In this document: piece by piece, positions 52,039 through 60,507 of the stretch
Numbering within the stretch: the first letter of the stretch is position 1
How the letters are laid out: each line of letters begins with the position of its first letter
NCBI GenBank assembly: GCA_017983515.1
Contig: JAGOBF010000001.1
Span: forward strand, 1 to 64,000
Direction: 5' to 3'
DNA length: 64,000 nt
Origin: Promineifilum sp.
Lineage (GTDB): Bacteria; Chloroflexota; Anaerolineae; Promineifilales; Promineifilaceae
Made by a program: the position numbers and the translations under genes
The notes under the pieces: model-generated
The model's input: only the letters and a program-made list of their open reading frames with translations
Told to the model about the DNA's origin: nothing
Database searches by the model: none

Positions 52039-52968
52039 ATGACTCAATCCTTTATCCGCGTTACTCATCTGAATGAGGTCGATCACAAACAACCCACCTG
52101 CGTCGCCATCGGTTCGTTCGATGGCGTCCACCGCGGTCATCAGGCGCTGCTGCAGCGCATGGCCGCCCAGGCGCGCGCCGCGGGCATGCGCACGGCCGCG
52201 CTGACCTTCTTTCCCCACCCCCGCCGCGTCCTGCACACGCTGCCGCCGCGTTTCTATCTGACAACGCTGGACGAACGCGTGCGCCTGCTGGCCGAGCAAG
52301 GGATTGACCTCATCATTACCCACCCGTTCGACGACGAGGTGCGCCACATCCGCGCCGCCGATTTTGTCGATCAACTGCTGAGCACGCTCGACATGAGGCA
52401 ATTATGGGGCGGCAATTTCGCCCTCGGCTACCAACGCGAGGGGGATGTGCCCTTCTTGCGGCAGCAGGGGGAGGGAAAGGGGTTCACGGTGGAGACGCTG
52501 GAGGAACCGGTGCTGCTGGACGGCGAGATAATCAGCAGTCGTCGCGTGCGCCGGGCGTTGGAGGCAGGCGACATGGAGGAAGTGACGGGCTGCCTCGGCC
52601 GCTATTACTGTGTGCGCGGGCCGGTAGTGAAGGGCGACCAGCGCGGCCGGACGATCGGCTTCCCCACGGCCAACCTGGCGGTGTGGGACGAGCTATTGCT
52701 GCCGGGCAACGGAGTCTACGCCACCTACGCCTGGGTCGGCGACAAGAAATGCCAGGCGGCAACCAACGTCGGCGTGCGGCCGACGGTCGATGGCCTGAAG
52801 CTGACCGTAGAAGCCCACATCCTCGACTTCGACGACGACATCTATGGCGAGACCGTGCGCCTGGAGTTCGCCCGGCGCATCCGGCCGGAGCTGAAGTTCA
52901 GCGGGCTGGACGCGCTGACGGCCCAGATCGCGGCTGATGTGGAGGATGTGAGGCGGTGGTTAGAGTAA
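52039..52968 (+). CDS. ribF: Bifunctional riboflavin kinase / FAD synthetase
   Basis: The product is 309 residues. The N-terminal nucleotidyltransferase domain has IGSFDGVHRGHQALL (HxGH) and IISSRRVRRALEAGD. The C-terminal flavokinase domain has VVKGDQRGRTIGFPTANLA and GVYATYAWV, NVGVRPTVDG. It makes FMN and FAD, of use to the many flavoproteins. The frame is open upstream, but homology begins near the ATG at 52039. It often follows truB in this order. Its stop is next to the convergent Uma2 stop. Confidence 0.95.
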   Translation: MTQSFIRVTHLNEVDHKQPTCVAIGSFDGVHRGHQALLQRMAAQARAAGMRTAALTFFPHPRRVLHTLPPRFYLTTLDERVRLLAEQGIDLIITHPFDDEVRHIRAADFVDQLLSTLDMRQLWGGNFALGYQREGDVPFLRQQGEGKGFTVETLEEPVLLDGEIISSRRVRRALEAGDMEEVTGCLGRYYCVRGPVVKGDQRGRTIGFPTANLAVWDELLLPGNGVYATYAWVGDKKCQAATNVGVRPTVDGLKLTVEAHILDFDDDIYGETVRLEFARRIRPELKFSGLDALTAQIAADVEDVRRWLE

Positions 52969-52969
52969 T

Positions 52970-53581
52970 TTATTCCGCGGCCTGCCAGACTTCACCGACC
53001 GGCACGGTGAAACCGGAAAGCAGGGCAGATGTCGCCGTGTCGCCTGCGGTGAAGCGACCGTGTTCGACGTACTCGTTCCCTTCTAACCGTAGGACAATAA
53101 TCACTTCTTCTTGCGGATCGACGATCCAGTATTCGGGGATGCCGGCCAGGGCGTAGTCGCGACGCTTGCGGACAAGGTCGCGATCTCGGTCGGCCGGGCT
53201 GCCGCTGACGATTTCCATTACCAGATCTGCGCCACTGGGATACGTGCCGGCTGCCTCCAGAACTCGAAAGGTGGATACAAAGAAAACGTCAGGTTCGCGG
53301 TACTCTCGTCCTCCCAACCTGACGGGGACTGGAACAAAATATACCTTGCCTAGTTGATGCTTCTGTATAAATGCTTTCAATAGAGCGTGAAGAAAGGATA
53401 CGATGTCCTGGTGAGCCATGGTCGGCATAGGGGGGAACTCCAGGTAGCCGTTTGAATACTCAACGAGGCGACCGGTATCAAGGGCAAGATATTCTTCAAC
53501 AGACCATCGGCCTTGATAAGGGAAGAGGTGGGCCAACTCCCAAACCGGCTCGCCGATTTTGGTTTCCTTAACGTGAATCAT
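52970..53581 (-). CDS. Uma2 (DUF820) family restriction-endonuclease-fold protein, copy 1
   Basis: The product is about 203 residues. The DUF820 pattern is intact: WSVEEYLALDTGRLVEYSNGYLE (about 27-50), YREPDVFFV, DLVMEIVSGSPADRDRDLV and YALAGIPEYWIVDP. The fold is PD-(D/E)XK-like, and biological roles are largely unknown. AGGAAAACAC precedes the ATG at 53581. A second family member lies 2.6 kb away on the same strand. Such genes are numerous in Chloroflexota and Cyanobacteria. Confidence 0.88.
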   Translation of the reverse strand: MIHVKETKIGEPVWELAHLFPYQGRWSVEEYLALDTGRLVEYSNGYLEFPPMPTMAHQDIVSFLHALLKAFIQKHQLGKVYFVPVPVRLGGREYREPDVFFVSTFRVLEAAGTYPSGADLVMEIVSGSPADRDRDLVRKRRDYALAGIPEYWIVDPQEEVIIVLRLEGNEYVEHGRFTAGDTATSALLSGFTVPVGEVWQAAE

Positions 53582-53779
53582 TGTGTTTTCCTGCTCTTCC
53601 GACCTCACTTAGAATCGTTAGGACTTACGCAGTCGATTGTTTTGAGCATCATACATAGAGCAAAAACAAATTACTTCCCATATAGGGTGACCACAGAGTG
53701 GCCCTACCTATGCGTTTAACCGTCTCCTAGTTGAAAGACAAAAGATGCTTTAATTCACGATTGGTTACTATATGTATCA

Positions 53780-55951
53780 TCAATGTATCTGCACCGGATC
53801 CTTAATCGCCCCCCGATCAAACAGGTGCTCGTCGTACCCTTCGTCCAGACCCTCCGGCGCGGCCGTCTTCTCGATCTTGATCGCCGTGTTCTTGTAATCT
53901 GGTATCTTGGCCCGGTCGTCGACGCGGTCGAGCGTCAGCAGATTGGCCGCCGCCTCGGCGAAATGAAAGGGCACGAAGACCGTGCCCTCCGGCGAGCGGC
54001 CGGTCACTAACGCGCGCAGCGTGATCGTCCCGCGTCGCGAGGAAACGTTGACCCAGTCGCCAGTCACCAGCCCCAGCGCTTCGGCGTCATAGGGACTGAT
54101 CTCGCACACCGCTTCGGGATAGACATCCTCCAGCCGCGAACGGCCGGTCATGGTGCTGCCGCTCCAGTGGTACAGCACGCGGCCGGTGCTGAGGTTGAGC
54201 GGGTATTCAACGTCGGGCTGTTCCGACTCCGTGCCGTAGTCCACTTCCCAGAACTTGCCCCGACCGCGCGGAAATTCCTCAGCGAACAGGAAGGGCGTGC
54301 CGGGATGGTCGAAGCTGGGGCAGGGCCAATGGACGCCGCCCTCGCGCTCGATGCGGGCGTAGTCGACGCCCCAGAAGTCGGGCGTGACGTGGCGCATCTC
54401 GTCCCAGATTTGTTCCGGGTGGGTATAGTCGAATCCGGCCGAGAGCTTGATGCCCAGACGCGACTCCACCCGGCGGCCGAGGTCAGACAGGATGTCCCAA
54501 TCGGCCCGCGAATTGCCCACCGGCGGCACGGCCGCGCGGCAGCGCTGCACCCGGCGGTCCGTGTTGGTGAAGGTGCCGTCTTTCTCGGCAAAGCTCGTGG
54601 CCGGCAGAATCACGTCGGCCATCGCGCCCGTCTCGTTGATGAAGATGTCCTGGCAGACAAGGAATTGCAGCTTCTCCAGCGCGTGCCGGGCGTGGGTCTG
54701 GTTCGGCTCGCTCATCATCGGATTCTCGCCCAGGACGAACATGGCGCGAATCTCCTCCGTGTAGCAAGCGTCGCACATCTCCGTAGCCGTCAGGCCGGGC
54801 GCCGGGCTGAGGCCCACACCCCAGGTCGTCTGGAACAGATCGCGCACGTCCGGGTCGTCCACCCGTTGGTAGGCGGTATAGACGTTGGGCAGGCCGCCGC
54901 TGTCCGAGCAGCCCTGGACATTGTTCTGGCCGCGCAGCGGGTTAAGCCCCGTGCCCGCCTTGCCCACGTGGCCGCACATCAGGGCCAGGTTGACCAGCGA
55001 CAAGGTGTTGTCCGTGCCGTGGGTGCTCTGGCTGATACCCATGCCCCAGTAGATGGCCGCCCGGTTGGCGCCGGCGTAGATGCGCGCCGCCTCGCGGATG
55101 GACTCGGCCGGCACGCCGCTGACCGACTCGGCCCACTCCGGCGTAAATGATTCGAGCGATTCCAGATACTCGTCGAAGCCTTCGGTCCGCGCGGCGATGA
55201 AGCTCCGGTCGTAGAGCTGTTCCTTGACGATGGTGTGGGCCATGGCCTGGAAGACGGCCACATCAGTGCCAGGGTTTTGCCGCAACCACAGGGTGGCGAA
55301 GTTGGTCATGTCGATTCGTCGCGGGTCGATGACGACGAGCTTGGCCCCATTTTGGCGCACGGCGCGCTTCAGGAAGTTGGAGATGACCGGGTGGGTCTCG
55401 GTGGTGTTGGAGCCGGTGACGATGAATGCCTCCAGGTTTTCCATCTCGGCAATAGAGTTGGACATGGCGCTGGAGCCGATGGATAGTTGCAGCCCCGTCA
55501 CAGAGCCGGCATGGCACAGCCGCGCGCAATGGTCAATATTGTTCGTGCCCATCATGGCGCGGATGAACTTTTGGAAGACGTAGTTGTCTTCGTTGGTGGC
55601 TTTGGCGCTGGCGAAGCTGGCGATGGCGTCGCTGCCATACGTGCGCACCACGCGCACCAGTTCGTCGGCCACCAGATCGAGCGCCTCGTCCCATGTGGCC
55701 TCGCGCCAAATGGGCGGGGCGCTGCGGCCCTCCTCGCGATTGGTGCGAATCAGTGGCGTCTTGACGCGGCCGGGATGCTTCACATAGTCCGTGCCGAAGC
55801 GTCCCTTGACGCACAACATGCCGTAATTCGGCGCGGCGTTGAATGGCGCCTCGACGGCATAGATGAACTCATCTTTGATTTTCAAATTCATCTGGCAACC
55901 CACGCCGCAGTAGGGGCAGGTGGTGCGTACAATTCGGTCAGGGACGATCAT
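53780..55951 (-). CDS. fdhA: Formate dehydrogenase catalytic (molybdopterin) subunit
   Basis: The product is 723 residues. The [4Fe-4S] motif CPYCGVGCQ (13-21) and the Mo-bis-PGD domains are clear. DHCARLCHAGSVTG near 141-154 holds the cysteine or selenocysteine ligand position, here Cys. Later motifs include RRIDMTNFATLWLRQNPGTD, YWGMGISQSTHGTDN and a C-terminal FHFAEAAANLLT. It oxidises formate to CO2. The N-terminal [2Fe-2S]/2x[4Fe-4S] portion typical of NAD-linked FdsA is missing and is instead encoded by the separate gene at 56890-57600. AAGGAG precedes the ATG. Confidence 0.94.
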   Translation of the reverse strand: MIVPDRIVRTTCPYCGVGCQMNLKIKDEFIYAVEAPFNAAPNYGMLCVKGRFGTDYVKHPGRVKTPLIRTNREEGRSAPPIWREATWDEALDLVADELVRVVRTYGSDAIASFASAKATNEDNYVFQKFIRAMMGTNNIDHCARLCHAGSVTGLQLSIGSSAMSNSIAEMENLEAFIVTGSNTTETHPVISNFLKRAVRQNGAKLVVIDPRRIDMTNFATLWLRQNPGTDVAVFQAMAHTIVKEQLYDRSFIAARTEGFDEYLESLESFTPEWAESVSGVPAESIREAARIYAGANRAAIYWGMGISQSTHGTDNTLSLVNLALMCGHVGKAGTGLNPLRGQNNVQGCSDSGGLPNVYTAYQRVDDPDVRDLFQTTWGVGLSPAPGLTATEMCDACYTEEIRAMFVLGENPMMSEPNQTHARHALEKLQFLVCQDIFINETGAMADVILPATSFAEKDGTFTNTDRRVQRCRAAVPPVGNSRADWDILSDLGRRVESRLGIKLSAGFDYTHPEQIWDEMRHVTPDFWGVDYARIEREGGVHWPCPSFDHPGTPFLFAEEFPRGRGKFWEVDYGTESEQPDVEYPLNLSTGRVLYHWSGSTMTGRSRLEDVYPEAVCEISPYDAEALGLVTGDWVNVSSRRGTITLRALVTGRSPEGTVFVPFHFAEAAANLLTLDRVDDRAKIPDYKNTAIKIEKTAAPEGLDEGYDEHLFDRGAIKDPVQIH

Positions 55952-56002
55952 GGCGTTGTCTCCTTCTTAATTAATATCGCTCGGCTAGGAACGCTTTAAT
56001 TG

Positions 56003-56071
56003 TCAACTCAGTTGGCAGCCCGCGCCCCAGTAGGGGCAGGTGGTGCATACCATTCGGTCAGGGACGATCAT
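56003..56071 (-). pseudogene. Duplicated 5' fragment of fdhA (22 codons)
   Basis: The 63 bases at 56009-56071 match the first 63 bases of fdhA (55889-55951) at 56 positions, in the same orientation and exactly 120 bases upstream. The short frame MIVPDRMVCTTCPYWGAGCQ ends at TGA two residues later, and the second cysteine of the CPYC motif is Trp. It keeps a ribosome binding site (GAGGAG). It is a decayed remnant of tandem duplication or recombination at the operon break. Confidence 0.75.
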
Positions 56072-56133
56072 AATAATACTCCTCGTGTTGAATATGTTAA
56101 ATGGTTACGAGTAGTATGACGATGGACAGTGCT

Positions 56134-56226
56134 ATGCCGTAAATTAGACTTCGAATTATGATCTTCAAGAAGCAATTCGATCACGCCTCGCCGCCGTATC
56201 ATCCCATGACAGGACTTATACGGCAT
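56134..56226. repeat. Inverted-repeat-bounded AT-rich segment
   Basis: ATGCCGTA (56134-56141) and TACGGCAT (56219-56226) are perfect eight-base inverted ends of a 93-base segment. It lies between the fdhA fragment and the Uma2 gene. It may be a small non-autonomous element or only a hairpin. Confidence 0.35.
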
Positions 56227-56822
56227 CAGGCCTTAGTTCCTAATATCTCATCAACATTCACAACGACATCGGCAAAGGCCAGCGGCGACAGCGTTTCGCC
56301 CGGCGCGTAATGGGTGACGGTACGATAGCCGTCCGGCCGCGGCTCGCGATAGACCTCGATTCGACGGGCCTTCAAATTAACAATCCAGTAGTCGGCGATA
56401 CCCGCGGCTCCATAGAGTTTTGTCTTGCCTTTCTGGTCATGGGGGATCGACGAATCAGCCACTTCTACCACTAACAATAATTCGGACGGGCCGGCCAATC
56501 TGTCACGATATTCCTCAGGCAGCGACTTCCAAAGGGCAATGTCTGGTTGAGGTAGAGAGTACTCGTCAAGTTGGATTGGATTCTGTACGCTGACGGTGGC
56601 TCGATTAGCCAGTTTCGTTACTAACACCATGTTCAATCTGTTGACATACAGGGCATGAGGCACATTGATTGGACTCGTCTCGATGAGCTCTCCCCAAATC
56701 AGTTCCACCGCGTCATCCTCACTTAGGATACCTGCCTCAAGCAGCCGCCAGTACTCAGCGGCGGTAAAACGGCGGCGGGTCAATTCAATTGTTTCGATCT
56801 GTTCAACAGGTTCGGCAATCAT
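56226..56822 (-). CDS. Uma2 (DUF820) family protein, copy 2
   Basis: The product is 198 residues with the family pattern RRRFTAAEYWRLLEAGIL, EDDAVELIWGELIE, LPQPDIALWK, LLLVVEVADSSIPHD and YGAAGIADYWIVNL. It has its own extended -10 (TGGTATAAT, minus strand 56867-56875). It is located inside the otherwise contiguous formate dehydrogenase operon, between the HoxU-like and fdhA genes. Function is unknown. Its position suggests insertion rather than involvement in formate metabolism. Confidence 0.88.
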   Translation of the reverse strand: MIAEPVEQIETIELTRRRFTAAEYWRLLEAGILSEDDAVELIWGELIETSPINVPHALYVNRLNMVLVTKLANRATVSVQNPIQLDEYSLPQPDIALWKSLPEEYRDRLAGPSELLLVVEVADSSIPHDQKGKTKLYGAAGIADYWIVNLKARRIEVYREPRPDGYRTVTHYAPGETLSPLAFADVVVNVDEILGTKA

Positions 56823-56866
56823 GCGTCCTCTCTTGCCGCGCCATGCTCCTCCGCGGCGATGATTGC

Positions 56867-56875
56867 ATTATACCA
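56867..56875 (-). promoter_or_regulatory. Extended -10 promoter of Uma2 copy 2
   Basis: On the minus strand TGGTATAAT lies about 45 bases before the ATG at 56822, so Uma2 copy 2 has its own promoter within the fdh locus. Confidence 0.55.
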
Positions 56876-56889
56876 TGAGCGTCTACTCG

Positions 56890-57600
56890 CTATTCTTCGG
56901 CCGCCGCCTCCCGCCGCCGTTTTCCGCCCCGCCGCGTCTGCCGGAAGATGTCGTCCGGGTCGACGCCCTGCTCCAGCAAAAACTGCCGCTTGGGCTTCAG
57001 GGCGTTGGTGGGGCAAACGCCGACGCACTGGCCGCAGAAGACGCAAGTCGTGTCCATCATGCCGTCGCCCTCAAACGTGCCGATGAGAGTGTGGAAGCCG
57101 CGGCCGTCGAAGCTGAGGGCGAACGTATATTGGGCGTCCTCGGCGCAGACCTGCACACAGCGCCAGCAGTTGATGCACTTGTTGTAGTCGCGCAAATAGA
57201 ACGGGTTGTCGTCGTGGACGGGCGACTCGCGCTGCTCCATGCCATCGAAACGCTCCGTGTCGACGTCGTAGGCCAGCAGTAAGTCCTGCAAATGTGGCGC
57301 TTCGCTCAGATCGACGGTGGAGTTCAACATCTCCAGGATCGTCCGTCGCGCCATCACCACGTCCTTCGTTTGCGTGTTGACGACCATCCCCTCGGCCACC
57401 GCCGTGACACAGGCCGCCGCCTGTAGCCGCCGGCCGATGTCGACCGAACACACGCGACACAGCCCGTTAGCCGTCAGGTGCGGATGGTAGCAGACGACCG
57501 GTATCTCAATGCCGATCGAAGCCGCCGCGTTCAGAATAGTTGTTCCCGCCGGTACGGTGGCCGGCAGGCCGTCGATGGTCAAGGTTACCATTTCACTCAT
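56890..57600 (-). CDS. HoxU/NuoG-N-like iron-sulfur subunit of NAD-linked formate dehydrogenase
   Basis: The product is 236 residues. An N-terminal [2Fe-2S] ferredoxin domain ([15 protein letters not shown], then ACVTA) is followed by a NuoG-type linker. Two [4Fe-4S] clusters follow, [11 protein letters not shown] (about 140-150) and [13 protein letters not shown] (about 184-196). It corresponds to the amino-terminal part of FdsA/HoxU and should pass electrons from FdhA to the NuoEF-type flavoprotein. It follows fdhD by 14 bases. Next downstream is the intruding Uma2 gene rather than fdhA. Confidence 0.92.
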   Translation of the reverse strand: MSEMVTLTIDGLPATVPAGTTILNAAASIGIEIPVVCYHPHLTANGLCRVCSVDIGRRLQAAACVTAVAEGMVVNTQTKDVVMARRTILEMLNSTVDLSEAPHLQDLLLAYDVDTERFDGMEQRESPVHDDNPFYLRDYNKCINCWRCVQVCAEDAQYTFALSFDGRGFHTLIGTFEGDGMMDTTCVFCGQCVGVCPTNALKPKRQFLLEQGVDPDDIFRQTRRGGKRRREAAAEE

Positions 57601-57614
57601 GCTATATGCTCCCG

Positions 57615-58421
57615 CTATCCACCAAGCACGCGCTCAGGGTGCGTATATATTCGCATCCGATCCTGTCGTAGATAGCCCACAATCGTGATGTTCCAGGCCT
57701 CGGCCAAGGCGATGGAAAGACTGGTGGGCGAGGTGCGCGAACAGACGATGGGCGTCTCCAGCCGGCGCGCCTTGTTGATCATTTCGCTGCTGATGCGGCC
57801 GCTGCTGAACAGAATGCGATCCGTTGTCGAGATGCCCGCCAGCATCGCCGCCCCTTGCAGCTTGTCGAGGCAGTTATGGCGGCCGATGTCCTCGACCTGC
57901 AAGAGGACGCGCCCGTGACCGTCCGCATCGGGCTCGGCCAGCACGGCCGTATGCACGCCGCGCGCCGATTGATAGAGTTCCGCGCCCAGATGCAGCTGCC
58001 TCATCATCGCCGTTAACTGCTGCGGTGTGGCCCGCACATCACTCACCAGCGGTTCGTAGACGCCCGACAGATCGTCGAACGTCACCCCACCGCCGCAGCC
58101 GGCGGTGATGATCGCCCGCCGCGGCCGTTCGAAGGCCATGTTGTGCAGCCAAACGTCCACACATGCGCCGTTTTTGGAGATGTGATGGGCCCGCACGTCA
58201 TCCAGCCCATTGATGACACTCTCATTGTAGAGGAAGCCCAGGGCCAGCTCAGTCAGGTCGCGTGGCGTACACATGAACGTCGCCAGCTCCAGGCCGTTAA
58301 CGGAGACACAGGCCAAAGCCTCGTCGATCACCAGGCCATCTATCGACTGACCGTCGTCGCCGCTGAGGCTGATATAGTGCGCCGGTCGTGCCCCGACAAG
58401 ATCACGTACTTTCTCTGTCAT
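57615..58421 (-). CDS. fdhD: FdhD, formate dehydrogenase sulfurtransferase
   Basis: The product is about 268 residues. Characteristic motifs are [24 protein letters not shown], the Cys in [35 protein letters not shown] and [20 protein letters not shown]. FdhD transfers sulfur to the molybdenum cofactor, essential for active formate dehydrogenase. The ATG at 58421 is chosen over a TTG 30 bases upstream. There is no clear ribosome binding site for either. Confidence 0.93.
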   Translation of the reverse strand: MTEKVRDLVGARPAHYISLSGDDGQSIDGLVIDEALACVSVNGLELATFMCTPRDLTELALGFLYNESVINGLDDVRAHHISKNGACVDVWLHNMAFERPRRAIITAGCGGGVTFDDLSGVYEPLVSDVRATPQQLTAMMRQLHLGAELYQSARGVHTAVLAEPDADGHGRVLLQVEDIGRHNCLDKLQGAAMLAGISTTDRILFSSGRISSEMINKARRLETPIVCSRTSPTSLSIALAEAWNITIVGYLRQDRMRIYTHPERVLGG

Positions 58422-58537
58422 ATCAGTGTCTATCGTTGATCCGGAGATCAAACACGCATTTTCGCCGACAGGAGGGAGTGAACGAATTGATGCAGGCTCA
58501 TTCCATCAAGTCCGTTAGATCGGTATCCCATCCGTGT

Positions 58538-60301
58538 TTAATTTCTTTCCCAATTTCGTCCATGATCATCCGGCTTCATAAGCTCCGGCCAACGGTCGAC
58601 GGCGCTGAGGACGGCCGAAGCGGCGGTCTGGCCCAGGCCGCAAAGCGACGTTTGCGTCATCGCCAGGCCGATGTCTCGCAGCATGGTCACGTCGCCGGGC
58701 AACGGCCCACCGTAGCGCAGAACGCGCTCGACGATCTCCAATTGTCGCTGGGTGCCCAGCGCGCAGGGATAGCACTTGCCGCAACTCTCGTGGGCGAAGA
58801 AGCGGGCCAACATGTACATGATCTCCCGCAAATCGACCGCCTCATCAAAGACCATGATGACCCCCGACCCAAGAGGGAAGCCTTGTTTTCTGGAATCCTC
58901 GTAGGTCAGCGGCGTGTCCAGCCGGCGCGGGCCAATGAACACACCCGCCGCCCCACCCAGCAGCACCGCCTGAATCTCCCGGCCGATGACCCCGCCGGCC
59001 ATCTGGATCAGTTGGCGCACGGTGAGGCCAAACGGCACCTCGTAGACGCCCGGCCGCAAAACCCGGCCGCTGACGCAAAACCACTTCGTGCCCGGCGACT
59101 CGGCCGTGCCCAACTTGTGCCACTGTTCGACGCCCATGTTGAGGACGGCCGTCGTCGCCGCCAGCGTCTCGATGTTGTTAATGGCGGTCGGTTGCTGGAA
59201 CAAACCGTGGGTAGTGGGGTACGGTGGCTTGATGCGCGGAAAGCCGCGCTTGCCCTCAATGGCCTCGAAAAGCGCCGTCTCCTCGCCACAAATGTAAGCT
59301 CCGGCGCCCAATCGCAGCTCGATGTCGAAGTTGAAGTCGCGCCGGCCCAGGATATTGCGGCCCAGATAACCAGCCGTGCGCGCCTTCTCGATGGCGTTGG
59401 TCAACCGTCTGTAGCAGCGCGCATACTCGCCGCGCAGGAAGATCCAGCCGTTCTCCGCGCCGACCGTGTAGGCAGCGATGGTCATGGCTTCGATGACGCT
59501 AAACGGGTCTTGCTCCATCAGCGCCCGGTCCTTGAACGTTCCCGGCTCGCTCTCGTCGGCGTTGGCGACAATATGCTTTTCGGCCGGCAGGCCGGGCGCA
59601 TTGCGGGTCATCTCCCATTTCAGGCCGACGGGGAACATGGCCCCGCCCCGCCCAAGCACGTCGCTGCCTTTCATCATGGCCAAGATCCCTTCCGGCGTCA
59701 TGGTCAGCGCCTTGCGCAACGCCTTATAGCCATCATACTTCTCGAAGTCGGTCAGGCTGGTCGGATCGATCTTGCCCGCACGAGCCAGCTTAATCAGCGG
59801 CCCGCCGTAGATCCTCGGCTCCGGCTCCGGATAGGTGCCTTCCAGAAAAGCATCGACGTCGGCCGGGGTCAGATCGCCCGCCGTCCGCTCGCCGTTCAGG
59901 GCGTTGGGGGCGTGCTCGCACATGCCCAGGCAGGGAACCGTCTCGTAGGTGATCATCCCGTCCGCGCTGGTCTCGCCCGGTTTCAGGCCCAGACGCTCCT
60001 CAATGGCCAGGCGCACCGCCGGGCCGCCGGCCATATGACAGGCCGGATCGAAGCACACGCGGATGACGCGACGGGCCGTTGGCTCGTTGTAGAACATCGA
60101 GTAGAACTCGACCACGCCGTGGATGTCGGCCAGGGGAACGTGCAACGTCTCCCCGATGGCCTCCAGTACCTCGCGGGGCAGCCAGCCGTTGACGGCTTGG
60201 GCTTCGTGTAACAGGGGAAGGAGTGATTCGCGACCGCGGCCGCGGTACTGATCCAGTATCGGCTCCAGCGCGGTCAGATCAATTGTAGCGGGCTGCACCA
60301 T
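58538..60301 (-). CDS. nuoEF: NuoE-NuoF fusion diaphorase subunit (NAD-linked formate dehydrogenase)
   Basis: The product is 587 residues with two domains. The N-terminal NuoE/thioredoxin-like [2Fe-2S] domain has CFDPAC and CLGMC (about 83-128). The NuoF domain has the NAD/FMN motifs GRGGAMFPVGLKWEM and GAGAYICGEETAL. The C-terminal N3 cluster reads ESCGKCYPC plus SLCGLGQT. It corresponds to FdsG+FdsB and reduces NAD+ (or the reverse) using electrons from the FeS subunit. It starts the operon. A minus-strand TATAAT at 60393-60398 lies about 92 bases upstream. Confidence 0.94.
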   Translation of the reverse strand: MVQPATIDLTALEPILDQYRGRGRESLLPLLHEAQAVNGWLPREVLEAIGETLHVPLADIHGVVEFYSMFYNEPTARRVIRVCFDPACHMAGGPAVRLAIEERLGLKPGETSADGMITYETVPCLGMCEHAPNALNGERTAGDLTPADVDAFLEGTYPEPEPRIYGGPLIKLARAGKIDPTSLTDFEKYDGYKALRKALTMTPEGILAMMKGSDVLGRGGAMFPVGLKWEMTRNAPGLPAEKHIVANADESEPGTFKDRALMEQDPFSVIEAMTIAAYTVGAENGWIFLRGEYARCYRRLTNAIEKARTAGYLGRNILGRRDFNFDIELRLGAGAYICGEETALFEAIEGKRGFPRIKPPYPTTHGLFQQPTAINNIETLAATTAVLNMGVEQWHKLGTAESPGTKWFCVSGRVLRPGVYEVPFGLTVRQLIQMAGGVIGREIQAVLLGGAAGVFIGPRRLDTPLTYEDSRKQGFPLGSGVIMVFDEAVDLREIMYMLARFFAHESCGKCYPCALGTQRQLEIVERVLRYGGPLPGDVTMLRDIGLAMTQTSLCGLGQTAASAVLSAVDRWPELMKPDDHGRNWERN

Positions 60302-60392
60302 GCTTGTATCTCCTCAACAAGTGATAGCCGTTGACGGATTGCGGACGCGGTGGGGATAGCCGCGTGCCATCTAAAAAGGCGACGGCGGAAGC

Positions 60393-60398
60393 ATTATA
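60393..60398 (-). promoter_or_regulatory. -10 box candidate for the formate dehydrogenase operon
   Basis: The minus-strand TATAAT lies about 92 bases before the first gene. The -35 (TTTCGT) is weak. Confidence 0.4.
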
Positions 60399-60447
60399 TA
60401 CCAGCTTTTCGGTTGACGAAAATGATGGGCGGCCCAGGGCTTGTAAC

Positions 60448-60497
60448 GCCGGATCCTTATCCGGCAGCCCTGCAACCGGTTAGGAAACCGGTGCTAC
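60448..60497. repeat. Paired hairpins downstream of the TPR gene (repeat family B-like)
   Basis: GCCGGAT-CCTT-ATCCGGC is followed by AACCGGTtaggaAACCGGT and GCTACA. The ACCGGTTTC/GAAACCGGT arms resemble family B. It may act as a terminator for the TPR gene ending at 60508. Confidence 0.5.
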
Positions 60498-60507
60498 ACG
60501 GAGCGGC

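Noticed and set aside
53609..53779. AGGACTTACGCA sequence near the end of fdhA, similar to IS-end sequences
   Set aside because: There is no transposase, no matching second end and no target duplication. A similar AGGACTTA at 56211 is too short to be meaningful.
58388..60211. A 607-codon frame antisense to the NuoEF fusion
   Set aside because: It lies opposite a well-defined flavoprotein and has no homology features.
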